A stretch of DNA of 10,364 bases, from assembly GCA_900557405.1 (NCBI GenBank), contig USSF01000069.1, forward strand, positions 1 to 10,364, written 5' to 3'. A model generated the notes under the pieces. It was not told the origin of the DNA, searched no databases, and saw only the letters and a list, made by a program, of their open reading frames with translations. A program made the position numbers and the translations under genes. Positions 1-5,982 of the stretch are shown one piece after another. The first letter of the stretch is position 1. Every line of letters begins with the position of its first letter. This stretch comes from an uncultured Prevotella sp. Lineage in GTDB: Bacteria; Bacteroidota; Bacteroidia; Bacteroidales; Bacteroidaceae.

Positions 1-41
1 TTAAAAATCAAAGAGTATTGAAAATCAAGACTTTATGGTTA

Positions 42-71
42 GTTAGTCATAGTAAGTTATGGTTAGTTATA
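42..71. repeat. Degenerate 10-bp tandem repeat downstream of the BspA-like gene
   Basis: Three head-to-tail units of 10 bp lie at 42-51 (gttagtcata), 52-61 (gtaagttatg) and 62-71 (gttagttata), with a weaker partial copy at 32-41. Within the block, the 13-mer ttatggttagtta occurs exactly twice, at 33-45 and 57-69. The repeat begins only a few bases after the stop codon of the leftward LRR gene. It has no hairpin symmetry or U-tract, so it is not an evident terminator. Its function is unknown. It may be longer than seen, because the window ends nearby. Confidence 0.55.
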
Positions 72-76
72 AGGCT

Positions 77-871
77 CTAAATACAACCACTAAAACAATA
101 GTCTCCTAATGACTTTATCCCATCAGGCAGTGTAACGCTCGTCAAACTTCTGCATTTTGAGAAACAATAGTCTCCTAACGAAGTTACTTTATAAGTATCG
201 TTATTATAGGTAACCTCGCTTGGTATAACAATATCACCGCTATAATTGTTTGTCCAAACTATTGCAGTTTTATCATAATCATACAGCAAATAATTAATCC
301 CGTTTTTTGTGATTTCTTTTAACGAAAGATTAGCAACGTCAAAAGTTGTATTTGTATAGTAATAATAAGATGAAAATAATGAATACCAATTATACCTATC
401 ATTAGCACCATTTAAATTATTCAGTCCTCTGTAATCTTCTTTATTCCAAAAACAAACGCCTCCATGCCTGGAATCCCAAGTAAGGGTTACCTTAACTGCC
501 GAATTTAGGCTTTTCGTACATTTCAATGACATCTTAGGCGAATTGTTTTGATGTGCCCAATAATAACCTAAGTTATTCTTGAGATAATAAAAACCCTTTT
601 CTGCTGCATCAACCAATGTCCAGGTTTCTCCAGAACCAGCTTTTTTACGTGAAGTCAGGTCTTCTCCATCGCCACAACAAGCTAAGGCAAGATCGTTGTT
701 GCCATAATTGCTTGTTCCGTCATTGTTTTTCGGATAAATCCTAATTTTATCACCTGCTTTCAACAGTTTAAGGCTTGTCACTTGGAACTGAGCATACATG
801 GCGGTTGTGCTACATATCGCAATAGCAGCAAGCACCAACAATTTTATAAAACAATATCGTTTTTTCTCCAT
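77..871 (-). CDS. Secreted BspA-like leucine-rich-repeat protein, apparently C-terminally truncated
   Basis: The 264-residue product starts with a signal peptide: basic MEKKRY, a hydrophobic core, and probable cleavage after MYA near residue 27. Residues of about 28-190 are rich in W, Y, N and G. The pattern '[21 protein letters not shown]' suggests a beta-trefoil/ricin-like binding domain, but this is a guess from pattern. Then comes the typical BspA lead-in ([16 protein letters not shown], then [23 protein letters not shown]) followed by 23-residue LRRs ([23 protein letters not shown]). The second repeat is cut off at [11 protein letters not shown] by a TAG codon. BspA-family proteins are surface or secreted adhesion proteins that usually carry many LRRs and often a C-terminal secretion signal. 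None is present here, so this may be a fragment left by recombination. It lies 14 bp downstream of the P-loop gene, on the same strand, so co-transcription is likely. Confidence 0.8.
   Translation of the reverse strand: MEKKRYCFIKLLVLAAIAICSTTAMYAQFQVTSLKLLKAGDKIRIYPKNNDGTSNYGNNDLALACCGDGEDLTSRKKAGSGETWTLVDAAEKGFYYLKNNLGYYWAHQNNSPKMSLKCTKSLNSAVKVTLTWDSRHGGVCFWNKEDYRGLNNLNGANDRYNWYSLFSSYYYYTNTTFDVANLSLKEITKNGINYLLYDYDKTAIVWTNNYSGDIVIPSEVTYNNDTYKVTSLGDYCFSKCRSLTSVTLPDGIKSLGDYCFSGCI
93..178 (-). repeat. 69-bp-spaced LRR coding repeat
   Basis: The 17-bp string aaacaatagtctcctaa is present identically at 93-109 and 162-178. The offset of 69 bp equals 23 codons. It encodes the LGDYCF core of successive BspA-type leucine-rich repeats. 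Such near-identical units are substrates for slipped-strand or homologous recombination, which would change the repeat number, and may explain the short two-repeat form. Confidence 0.7.
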
Positions 872-885
872 AATGTGAAAATTTT

Positions 886-2004
886 TTAATTGATAAACAA
901 TATATCTTTTTTTAATGCTTTCTTAAACGCTAAGGTGTTGTCCTGCAAGAATTTCCTTGCCTTGACCACTGCATCCAGATAGTCTTTGGTCTTATGGAAG
1001 AACAGCTGCATGAGGTATCTGTCCTTGCATGATACGGCTCTCCAGGGGCCTTCAGTGGATATCAAGGACACCAATTCCTGATATTCCGGCAATTGCTCGT
1101 CAGAATTGTCGCATACCACTTCCAACATACACGCAATGTCTCCCGTCTCTGAGTTATGGATGAACTCCAGGCCCAAGGTGGTAGTGTGCATCGTGTCCGC
1201 TCTTTTGGAGGATAGAGAGACACGGATGTAATCATCATTGCCATGAAACATAAGCCCTTTTGTCATACGTTCCGCATTGTTCTTTTGGCGTTCCTCAAAT
1301 CCGAAACCGTCTTTTTCTTGCTTGAAGTCTTCCATCATAGCAAATACCAAAGGTGTCATTTCTTGAGAAAACGAACCTGCTGTCCGGCCAAATATTGCAG
1401 ATGTAGAAATGATGCCAGCACACGAAAGACGGCTCAAAACGATTTCCAACAAATGATTGGCAAAAAGATATTTCCATACAAAACGTGGCAATTGAGAATG
1501 AATGGAAGTCTCATTGTGTACTTGATAGTAAGGACTTGTTTCCACCATTTCATACCCGCTTTCATTGGCAATCTCTTTTAGCTTTTTATTGACATCGTTG
1601 TTTTGGTGGCAGCTGCCCACCACTATCTCCAATGAATCATGCAACACCATTGGCTTAACTTTTACATCATGGGAAACAAGCAGTTCTTGCCAACTTTTTG
1701 CCACATGAGTAAGATGGTGTTTTGTTTCCCATGTATCACCTCCTGTAATAATTGCGATTTTCCTCTTGTTGTGATAAGAGAAAACCACGAAAAGGTCATT
1801 GCTGCGTTGCTTTGTCAGGCAGTATGGGGCGAAAGAGTCCGTGCGGCTATTATATAGTTCTGCTTTCCACCCTTGGTGCTTTGTCACGAGCGTTATGTAC
1901 AACAAGTCTATCAGCATTTTTGTGCTCTCAGTTTTGCCATGATCTTTCGAAGCATCCACAGCCAACATCAACTTGTTATTAAATATCGGTAAATTCATAC
2001 ACAT
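886..2004 (-). CDS. Unrecognised protein with a Walker A-like P-loop at its N-terminus
   Basis: I do not recognise the family of this 372-residue protein. It has no signal peptide and no membrane segment, so it is probably cytosolic. Near the N-terminus, a hydrophobic strand (KLMLAVD) leads into A18-S-K-D-H-G23-K24-T25, which fits the Walker A pattern [AG]xxxxGK[ST] and is followed by an amphipathic helix. A second strand, [10 protein letters not shown] (82-91), ends in an acidic residue (D90) that could serve as Walker B. A third (EIVVGSC, 126-132) precedes a helix and the strand [11 protein letters not shown]. This suggests an alpha/beta P-loop NTPase core to about residue 165. A linker helix (about 172-193) then leads to a separate C-terminal domain (about 200-372) of unknown type. 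The start could be ATG 2004 or the in-frame ATG at 1998. No clear promoter lies directly upstream; a TTCGTTTG box at 2048-2055 is one base off consensus. Transcription from 2449-2480 is plausible. The gene is AT-rich compared with the right of the window. Confidence 0.75.
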   Translation of the reverse strand: MCMNLPIFNNKLMLAVDASKDHGKTESTKMLIDLLYITLVTKHQGWKAELYNSRTDSFAPYCLTKQRSNDLFVVFSYHNKRKIAIITGGDTWETKHHLTHVAKSWQELLVSHDVKVKPMVLHDSLEIVVGSCHQNNDVNKKLKEIANESGYEMVETSPYYQVHNETSIHSQLPRFVWKYLFANHLLEIVLSRLSCAGIISTSAIFGRTAGSFSQEMTPLVFAMMEDFKQEKDGFGFEERQKNNAERMTKGLMFHGNDDYIRVSLSSKRADTMHTTTLGLEFIHNSETGDIACMLEVVCDNSDEQLPEYQELVSLISTEGPWRAVSCKDRYLMQLFFHKTKDYLDAVVKARKFLQDNTLAFKKALKKDILFIN

Positions 2005-2061
2005 TTTGTTTTTTGAAGATTATGTTATTCTTTTGTTGAATTATATACAAACGAATCCTTG

Positions 2062-2090
2062 GCTAAGACGCAGGAGCTCTGCATCTCAAC
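2062..2090 (-). other. Stem-loop upstream of the P-loop gene
   Basis: On the minus-strand RNA, 2079-2090 pairs with 2062-2073 to give a 12-bp stem with three G-U pairs and a 5-nt loop. No U-tract follows in the leftward direction, so it is not a classical terminator. It lies about 58 nt before the start of the P-loop gene, and could be a leader structure or the decayed end of the upstream ORF. Confidence 0.4.
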
Positions 2091-2348
2091 CTATAGTTGG
2101 ACAATAAAATGAAAAGTATTTGTAGACTTTTAAACGGAATTATCCGACACGATTTATTCAGAGTATGGTGAAGTGAATTTACCCCCCCCATATTCAATAG
2201 CTCGCGGCAAGGCTGTAGTCCCTTGTTTCCTATCGGGTCATGCAGTCCAAAAATGTTTAGTTCTGTCATGTCTATCACGTTAGATTCAAATCCCTTGGAA
2301 ATCTTCTTGTAAAAGTTTCTTGGCATCATGCAGGGTAATCTCATTCAT
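2063..2348 (-). pseudogene. Frameshifted small ORF of unknown function with a G8 tract
   Basis: Between promoter 2449-2480 and the P-loop gene, an ATG at 2348 opens a 20-codon frame, MNEITLHDAKKLLQEDFQGI, which stops at 2286. Removing one G from the GGG just before this stop joins it to a second frame that reads GFESNVIDMTELNIFGLHD and continues through RELLNMG. That second frame also has its own ATG at 2344 and runs open as a 93-residue ORF to 2063. In it, the minus-strand G8 run (2182-2189) encodes Gly-Gly. The sequence after the G8 run (Ser/Leu/Arg/Cys-rich) does not look like natural protein. I read this as a decayed gene or a gene with a slippage-prone tract. I do not recognise the protein, and no function can be given. 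Confidence 0.35.
2182..2189 (-). repeat. Homopolymeric G8 (C8 on the plus strand) tract
   Basis: This is a run of eight C on the given strand inside an AT-rich stretch. With eight G the minus-strand frame from RELLNMG stays open to 2063. With seven it would stop at once (GGG GGG TAA). With six or nine it would end shortly after, as GKFTSPYSE. Mononucleotide G/C runs of this length can be slippage-prone and can serve as phase-variation switches. Whether this one varies cannot be seen from a single sequence. Confidence 0.5.
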
Positions 2349-2448
2349 TTGGGTTATCCTTTGTGGCTGCCTATAGATTATCAATGATAGTGCGGAATAT
2401 CAATCAATATATCGTACAAACTCTTTTGAAGAGAAACCATCAACATTG

Positions 2449-2480
2449 CAAAGCTAAACAATTTATCTGAATAATGAAAA
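2449..2480 (-). promoter_or_regulatory. Bacteroidetes-type promoter for the AT-rich leftward genes
   Basis: Read on the minus strand, TAGCTTTG (2449-2456) matches the -7 consensus TAnnTTTG. It is preceded, after exactly 20 bp, by TTTT (2477-2480), three of four bases of the -33 TTTG box. It would drive leftward transcription through the broken small ORF, the P-loop gene and the BspA-like gene. Confidence 0.55.
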
Positions 2481-2512
2481 TAATTTAACACTAAAAGTTT
2501 GTTTGGAACAAA

Positions 2513-2561
2513 TTAAACCCAAATCGGTCATTAAATGTCCTGATGACCGATTGGGGTTTAA
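2513..2561 (-). terminator. Strong stem-loop terminator after rlmD
   Basis: Positions 2513-2531 pair with 2543-2561, giving a 19-bp stem with a single mismatch (2521/2553) around an 11-nt loop. It begins 36 bp beyond the rlmD stop codon and is followed, in the minus direction, by a modest U-rich stretch (AATTTGTTCC). This would end the rlmD transcript and separate it from the promoter at 2449-2480. The region between this hairpin and 2348 otherwise holds only that promoter. Confidence 0.7.
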
Positions 2562-2597
2562 GAAGCTGGATATCTGTGGATATTACAGCAATAGTCT

Positions 2598-4016
2598 TTA
2601 TTTCAACTCCAGCGCCACCACGTTCTCCACGTGTGGCGTGTGGGGGAACATGTCAACGGGCTGCACGGCCGTCACCTTGTATTTTGCATCGAGAAGCTGC
2701 AGGTCGCGGGCCTGGGTGGCTGGGTTGCAGCTGACGTAAACTATGCGCTTTGGTTCGGCGCGCAGGATAGTGTCCACCACGTCCTGGTGCATTCCGGCGC
2801 GTGGCGGGTCGGTGATGATGACGTCAGGTCTGCCGTGCTGTGCGATGAACTCATCATTGAGAATGTCCTTCATGTCGCCGGCATAGAACAGGGTGTTGCT
2901 GATGCCGTTGATTTCGGAATTCACCTTTGCGTCCTCGATGGCCTCGGGTACGTATTCGATGCCGACAACCTTCTTCGCCTTCTTCGCTACGAAATTGGCG
3001 ATGGTTCCCGTTCCCGTATAGAGGTCGTACACTACCTCGTCGCCGGAAAGGCTGGCGAAGTCGCGGGCTACGGAGTAGAGGTGGTAAGCCTGGTCGGTGT
3101 TCGTCTGGTAGAAGCTCTTGGGGCCAACCTTGAACTTCAGTCCCTCCATGGTCTCGAAGATGTGGTCGTTGCCCTTGAATACGCTTATTTCCAGATCGCC
3201 GAACGTGTCGTTGCATTTCTGGTTGTCAACATAGAGCAGTGAGGTAATCTGTGGGAACGAGTCGGCAAGATGCTGCATGAGCGCCATTGCCCGCTGCTCA
3301 TCACCCTCCTCGTCATAATGGAACTGCACGAGTACCATCCACTCGCCGGTGTTGGAATTGCGCACCATCACGTCGCGCAGGAGTCCAATCTGCTGGCGCA
3401 GGTCGAAGAACGTCATGCCGCTGCTGATGGCGAAATCGCGTATGGAGTTGCGAATCTCGTTCTGCAGGTTGTCCATGAGGTGACATTTCTCTATAGGCAG
3501 AATCTTGTCGAAGGCCCCCGTGATATGGAATCCTATGGCGCGCATCTCGCCAGCCGGTTCGCCCGTGGCTATTTCCTCCCTCGTCATCCATCGTTTGCTG
3601 GAACATCCGAATTCCAGCTTGTTGCGGTATTCGCGGGTCTTCACCGAGCCGAGAATAGGCGAGAACTCGGGCAGGGCTATCTTTCCGATTCTCGTGAGCT
3701 GCTGGAACACCTGCTGCTGTTTCATCTCCAGCTGCTTCTCGTATGGCAGCGTCTGCCACTTGCAGCCGCCGCAGATGCCGAAATGCTGACAGAAGGGTTC
3801 TTCGCGCACTTCGCTTTTCTTGATGAACCGTATTACTTCAGCCTCACAATAGCTGCGTCTCTTCTTTCTGACCTGCAGGTCGACAACGTCGCCGGGCACG
3901 CAGAACGGAACGAATACCACCATGTCATTCACCCTTGCCAGGGCTTTTCCCTCGGCGGCGCAGTCGGTGATGGTAACGTTCTCAAGTATTGGTAATGGTT
4001 TCTTTTTTCTTGCCAT
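2598..4016 (-). CDS. rlmD: 23S rRNA (uracil-5-)-methyltransferase, RlmD/RumA type
   Basis: The 472-residue product is an S-adenosylmethionine-dependent RNA m5U methyltransferase of the TrmA/RumA family. An N-terminal TRAM-like beta domain (about 8-65, NVTITDCAAEGKALARV) is followed by the iron-sulfur ligands C76-x5-C82-x2-C85 (FCQHFGICGGCKWQ), with a fourth candidate at C178 (EKCHLM). The SAM-binding motif is YDLYTGTGT (about 330-338). DPPRAG follows at about 403, and the catalytic nucleophile is C430 in YVSCNPATQARD. The general base is E464 in PHVENVVALE, a few residues from the end. All family hallmarks are intact. The Fe-S cluster and SCN motif fit RlmD (U1939 in E. coli numbering), but Bacteroidetes can carry more than one paralogue, so the exact target uridine is inferred. 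It is transcribed from its own consensus promoter, divergently from gph. Confidence 0.93.
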   Translation of the reverse strand: MARKKKPLPILENVTITDCAAEGKALARVNDMVVFVPFCVPGDVVDLQVRKKRRSYCEAEVIRFIKKSEVREEPFCQHFGICGGCKWQTLPYEKQLEMKQQQVFQQLTRIGKIALPEFSPILGSVKTREYRNKLEFGCSSKRWMTREEIATGEPAGEMRAIGFHITGAFDKILPIEKCHLMDNLQNEIRNSIRDFAISSGMTFFDLRQQIGLLRDVMVRNSNTGEWMVLVQFHYDEEGDEQRAMALMQHLADSFPQITSLLYVDNQKCNDTFGDLEISVFKGNDHIFETMEGLKFKVGPKSFYQTNTDQAYHLYSVARDFASLSGDEVVYDLYTGTGTIANFVAKKAKKVVGIEYVPEAIEDAKVNSEINGISNTLFYAGDMKDILNDEFIAQHGRPDVIITDPPRAGMHQDVVDTILRAEPKRIVYVSCNPATQARDLQLLDAKYKVTAVQPVDMFPHTPHVENVVALELK

Positions 4017-4090
4017 GTCTTTGATTCGTAATGTTTTGTTCGGGGGTTAATATGGCTTACAGACAGCGTCTGTCAAGCAGAAATACGGTG

Positions 4091-4122
4091 CAAAGTTACA
4101 ATAAATGAATACTTTCAGCAAA
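4091..4122 (-). promoter_or_regulatory. rlmD promoter (Bacteroidetes -33/-7)
   Basis: On the minus strand, a perfect TTTG (4119-4122), 20 bp spacer and TAACTTTG (4091-4098) match the Bacteroidetes sigma-ABfr consensus TTTG-N19-21-TAnnTTTG. The box lies about 75 bp upstream of the rlmD ATG. Confidence 0.75.
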
Positions 4123-4151
4123 TTATTTCCGTGTTTCTGAAATAAAATAGA

Positions 4152-4159
4152 TACTTTTG
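4152..4159 (+). promoter_or_regulatory. gph promoter -7 box
   Basis: TACTTTTG matches TAnnTTTG, 24 bp before the ATG at 4184. The -33 box is poor: TTTC near 4126-4129 is spaced slightly long. Both this box and the rlmD -7 box run straight into the same TTTGCACCG string. The box overlaps the upstream TTG at 4157, which rules that codon out as the start. Confidence 0.55.
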
Positions 4160-4183
4160 CACCGATTTATTAATTCAGTAGGT

Positions 4184-4828
4184 ATGAAAGAATACAGCAC
4201 TTATATTTTCGATCTTGACGGTACGCTGCTCGACACTCTGGGGGATCTGGCGGCAAGTGTGAACTATGCTTTGCGCAGCGTGGGACTGCCGGAGCATTCC
4301 ATCGACGACGTGAGGCGATTCGTGGGCAACGGTGTCCGTCTGCTCATGGTGCGTGCCATCGAGGGCGGTGACAGCAATCCGCGTTTCGATGAGGCTTACG
4401 CCACATTCCGCAGTCATTACATGGAGCATGGGCTTGACACCACGCAGCCGTATCCAGGCATAATGGAACTTCTGAAGGAACTGAAGGCGAGGGGGAAGAA
4501 GATTGCCGTGGTTAGCAATAAGTTCTATGATGCCACGCAGGAACTCGTGAAGCATTTCTTCGGCGAATACGTCAGCGTGGCTATCGGCGAAAGGGAGAAT
4601 ATCCGCAAGAAGCCGGCTCCCGACACAGTGCTGGAGGCTATGCGCATGCTCGGAGTGGACAAGGAGGGGGCTGTCTATATAGGCGACAGCGACGTGGATT
4701 TCAATACGGCGAAGAACGTGGGAATCCCGTGCGTCAGCGTGTTGTGGGGCTTCCGCGACAGGGAGTTCCTTGAGTCTATAGGTTCCACCACGTTCATCAC
4801 GAAGCCATCACAGTTGCTTGAGTATTGA
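4184..4828 (+). CDS. gph: HAD-superfamily phosphatase, phosphoglycolate phosphatase-like
   Basis: The 214-residue HAD subfamily I hydrolase is likely a phosphoglycolate phosphatase (2-phosphoglycolate to glycolate plus phosphate) or a related sugar-phosphate/nucleotide phosphatase. Motif I is FDLDGTLLDT with nucleophile D10 and acid/base D12. Motif II is VVSNK (S111), motif III is the lysine of RKKPAPD (K143), and motif IV is YIGDSDVD (D168, D172). The alpha-helical cap between motifs I and II (about 17-85) is of the C1 type found in Gph/PGP enzymes. I chose ATG 4184 because the more upstream in-frame TTG at 4157 lies inside the promoter's -7 box and adds residues (MHRFINSVG) before the usual HAD N-terminus. 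The true substrate cannot be told from sequence. Confidence 0.88.
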   Translation: MKEYSTYIFDLDGTLLDTLGDLAASVNYALRSVGLPEHSIDDVRRFVGNGVRLLMVRAIEGGDSNPRFDEAYATFRSHYMEHGLDTTQPYPGIMELLKELKARGKKIAVVSNKFYDATQELVKHFFGEYVSVAIGERENIRKKPAPDTVLEAMRMLGVDKEGAVYIGDSDVDFNTAKNVGIPCVSVLWGFRDREFLESIGSTTFITKPSQLLEY

Positions 4829-4841
4829 TTATACAAGACCT

Positions 4842-4876
4842 AAGCGATGTTTTTTCTATTGAAAAACATTGCTTTT
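4842..4876 (+). terminator. Stem-loop between convergent gph and GT2
   Basis: Positions 4842-4854 pair with 4862-4874, giving a 13-bp stem with one G-U pair around a 7-nt loop. TTTTA follows in the plus direction. It sits 13 bp after the gph stop and directly abuts the stop codon of the convergent glycosyltransferase (4875-4877). It probably ends gph and may serve both strands, though the minus side lacks a clear U-tract. Confidence 0.6.
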
Positions 4877-5834
4877 ATCCCAACATCTTGCAGACAATTT
4901 TCCTTACGATGGATCTGCGGCTCATCTTGTTGAAGAGCATGTATTTCTTGGAATAATTGCGGTCGGGTAGGGGGAAGAGACCGAGTTTCTCGAGGTTTTC
5001 CACCCTCATTGTCAATTGTTTGCCCGAACGAGTCCAGCGGATGGTATTGATGATATAGTTCATCGTAAGCTCGGCCACGCGGCGCTGCAGGGCGAGTCTG
5101 TCTTCTGTAGGCATGGCGTCGCATAGGTCATGCAGACGGCATATTATCGCTGCAGCATCGTCGAGACGCTTTATCACGGCCTTCTTGTCGCTGCGGTCTA
5201 CTGCCGACAGCTTCTTGCTGCGGTCGAAATAAGCCACGGCAGACGTGCTGAAAATCTTTTCGGCGCGGAGGAAGAGCAGTGTGGTGAACTCGTCTTCGGC
5301 GGCGTATGACGTGGTGTTGAAGTTCAGGTCGATGAGCAGACGCTTGGCGAAGAGGTATCCCCAGGGGCTTGCCTCCAACTTGTTGTGGCGCAGGTATTGC
5401 GCACCCTCGGTGGACGTTTCGCCCTCGTAGTCGTTGCGGCCTTTTTCGGAAGTTCCGGAGTTGAATATCACGATGTCTGGATTCTCGTATCTCGCCAGGT
5501 CGATGCAGTGGTCGTAAGCCTCGCTTATCAGTTTGTCGCTGCCGTCGACAAACTGTATGTATCTGCCCGTTGCGATGCGCATGCCGAGATTGCGGGCGGA
5601 AGCGGTTCCGCTTTCGGGCTGTCTTATATATATAATGTTGTCTGCAGTGTCCATGATGTCTGAAAGCAGACACTGACGGGAACCGTCGTCGATGACTATT
5701 ATCTCCCTCTCCTCCGTGCGTAGGGAGAGACCGAGAATGCTGTTTATGCATTCTTCAATCTGGCTGCCGGTCAGGTCATGGCAGGTTATGATGAAGCTGA
5801 CCAACCTTATATTAGTATTGTTGTCTTGAAGCAT
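4875..5834 (-). CDS. Family 2 glycosyltransferase (GT-A fold)
   Basis: The 319-residue product shows the GT2 plan. The first strand is LVSFIITCHD (11-20). Next come EIIVIDDGS with the nucleotide-sugar binding D49-D50, and the SGTASARNLGMRIATGRYIQFVD segment. The acceptor-side acidic motif AAEDEF (E180-D181) holds the probable catalytic base. The metal-binding DxD site reads VDGSD (D97-G-S-D100) where the family usually has VDxDD, a departure from consensus. The C-terminus is basic (NKMSRRSIVRKIVCKMLG), consistent with membrane association. It should transfer a sugar to a lipid-linked glycan or surface polysaccharide; donor and acceptor cannot be read. The start is ATG 5834, the only ATG ahead of the first strand. 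The frame stays open further upstream but has no plausible start and overlaps the flippase gene. The gene is divergent from the flippase, 126 bp away. Confidence 0.88.
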   Translation of the reverse strand: MLQDNNTNIRLVSFIITCHDLTGSQIEECINSILGLSLRTEEREIIVIDDGSRQCLLSDIMDTADNIIYIRQPESGTASARNLGMRIATGRYIQFVDGSDKLISEAYDHCIDLARYENPDIVIFNSGTSEKGRNDYEGETSTEGAQYLRHNKLEASPWGYLFAKRLLIDLNFNTTSYAAEDEFTTLLFLRAEKIFSTSAVAYFDRSKKLSAVDRSDKKAVIKRLDDAAAIICRLHDLCDAMPTEDRLALQRRVAELTMNYIINTIRWTRSGKQLTMRVENLEKLGLFPLPDRNYSKKYMLFNKMSRRSIVRKIVCKMLG

Positions 5835-5982
5835 GATGCAAAAATAAGAAAAAATATTCAATGGCAAAAGATGAAGGGGATAAAAATACATGGTTCTGCA
5901 TTTCACTTTTTGTGTTTCCGGATGCAATAAATATGAAATATCAGCGTTTATTTCTTGAATATGAAAAATGACAATACTAATA
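5810..5982. repeat. 12-bp perfect inverted repeat bracketing the GT2/flippase divergent region
   Basis: TATTAGTATTGT at 5810-5821 and its exact reverse complement ACAATACTAATA at 5971-5982 lie within the first codons of the two divergent genes, 149 bp apart. Both arms sit in the same codon phase (..AC AAT ACT AAT A.., encoding D/N-N-T-N), so an inversion between them would keep both reading frames. The segment carries both start codons and the only recognisable promoter. Similarity of the two N-termini by chance remains possible. Confidence 0.45.
5839..5868 (-). promoter_or_regulatory. Promoter abutting the GT2 start codon
   Basis: On the minus strand, TTTG (5865-5868) and TATTTTTG (5839-5846) are separated by 18 bp, slightly short. 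Only four bases (CATC) separate the -7 box from the ATG at 5834. If used, transcription would start at or within a few bases of the start codon, giving a leaderless or nearly leaderless mRNA. Confidence 0.5.

Noticed and set aside
77..82. Read-through or suppression of the TAG codon ending the LRR gene
   Set aside because: The frame after TAG closes again within about a dozen codons without restoring an LRR, so suppression would add nothing recognisable.
1243..1982. Plus-strand open frames (112, 72 and 76 codons) opposite the P-loop gene
   Set aside because: They are short, Cys/His/Phe-rich antisense frames without domain features; the minus-strand 372-codon frame explains the region.
2631..3995. 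Long open frames on the plus strand opposite rlmD (203 and 241 codons)
   Set aside because: They are antisense shadows of an intact, motif-complete rlmD, have no family features, and result from the third-position GC bias of the real gene.
4157..4183. TTG start extending gph by nine residues
   Set aside because: The TTG lies inside the TACTTTTG promoter box, so it would not be in the mRNA; ATG 4184 gives the normal HAD N-terminus.
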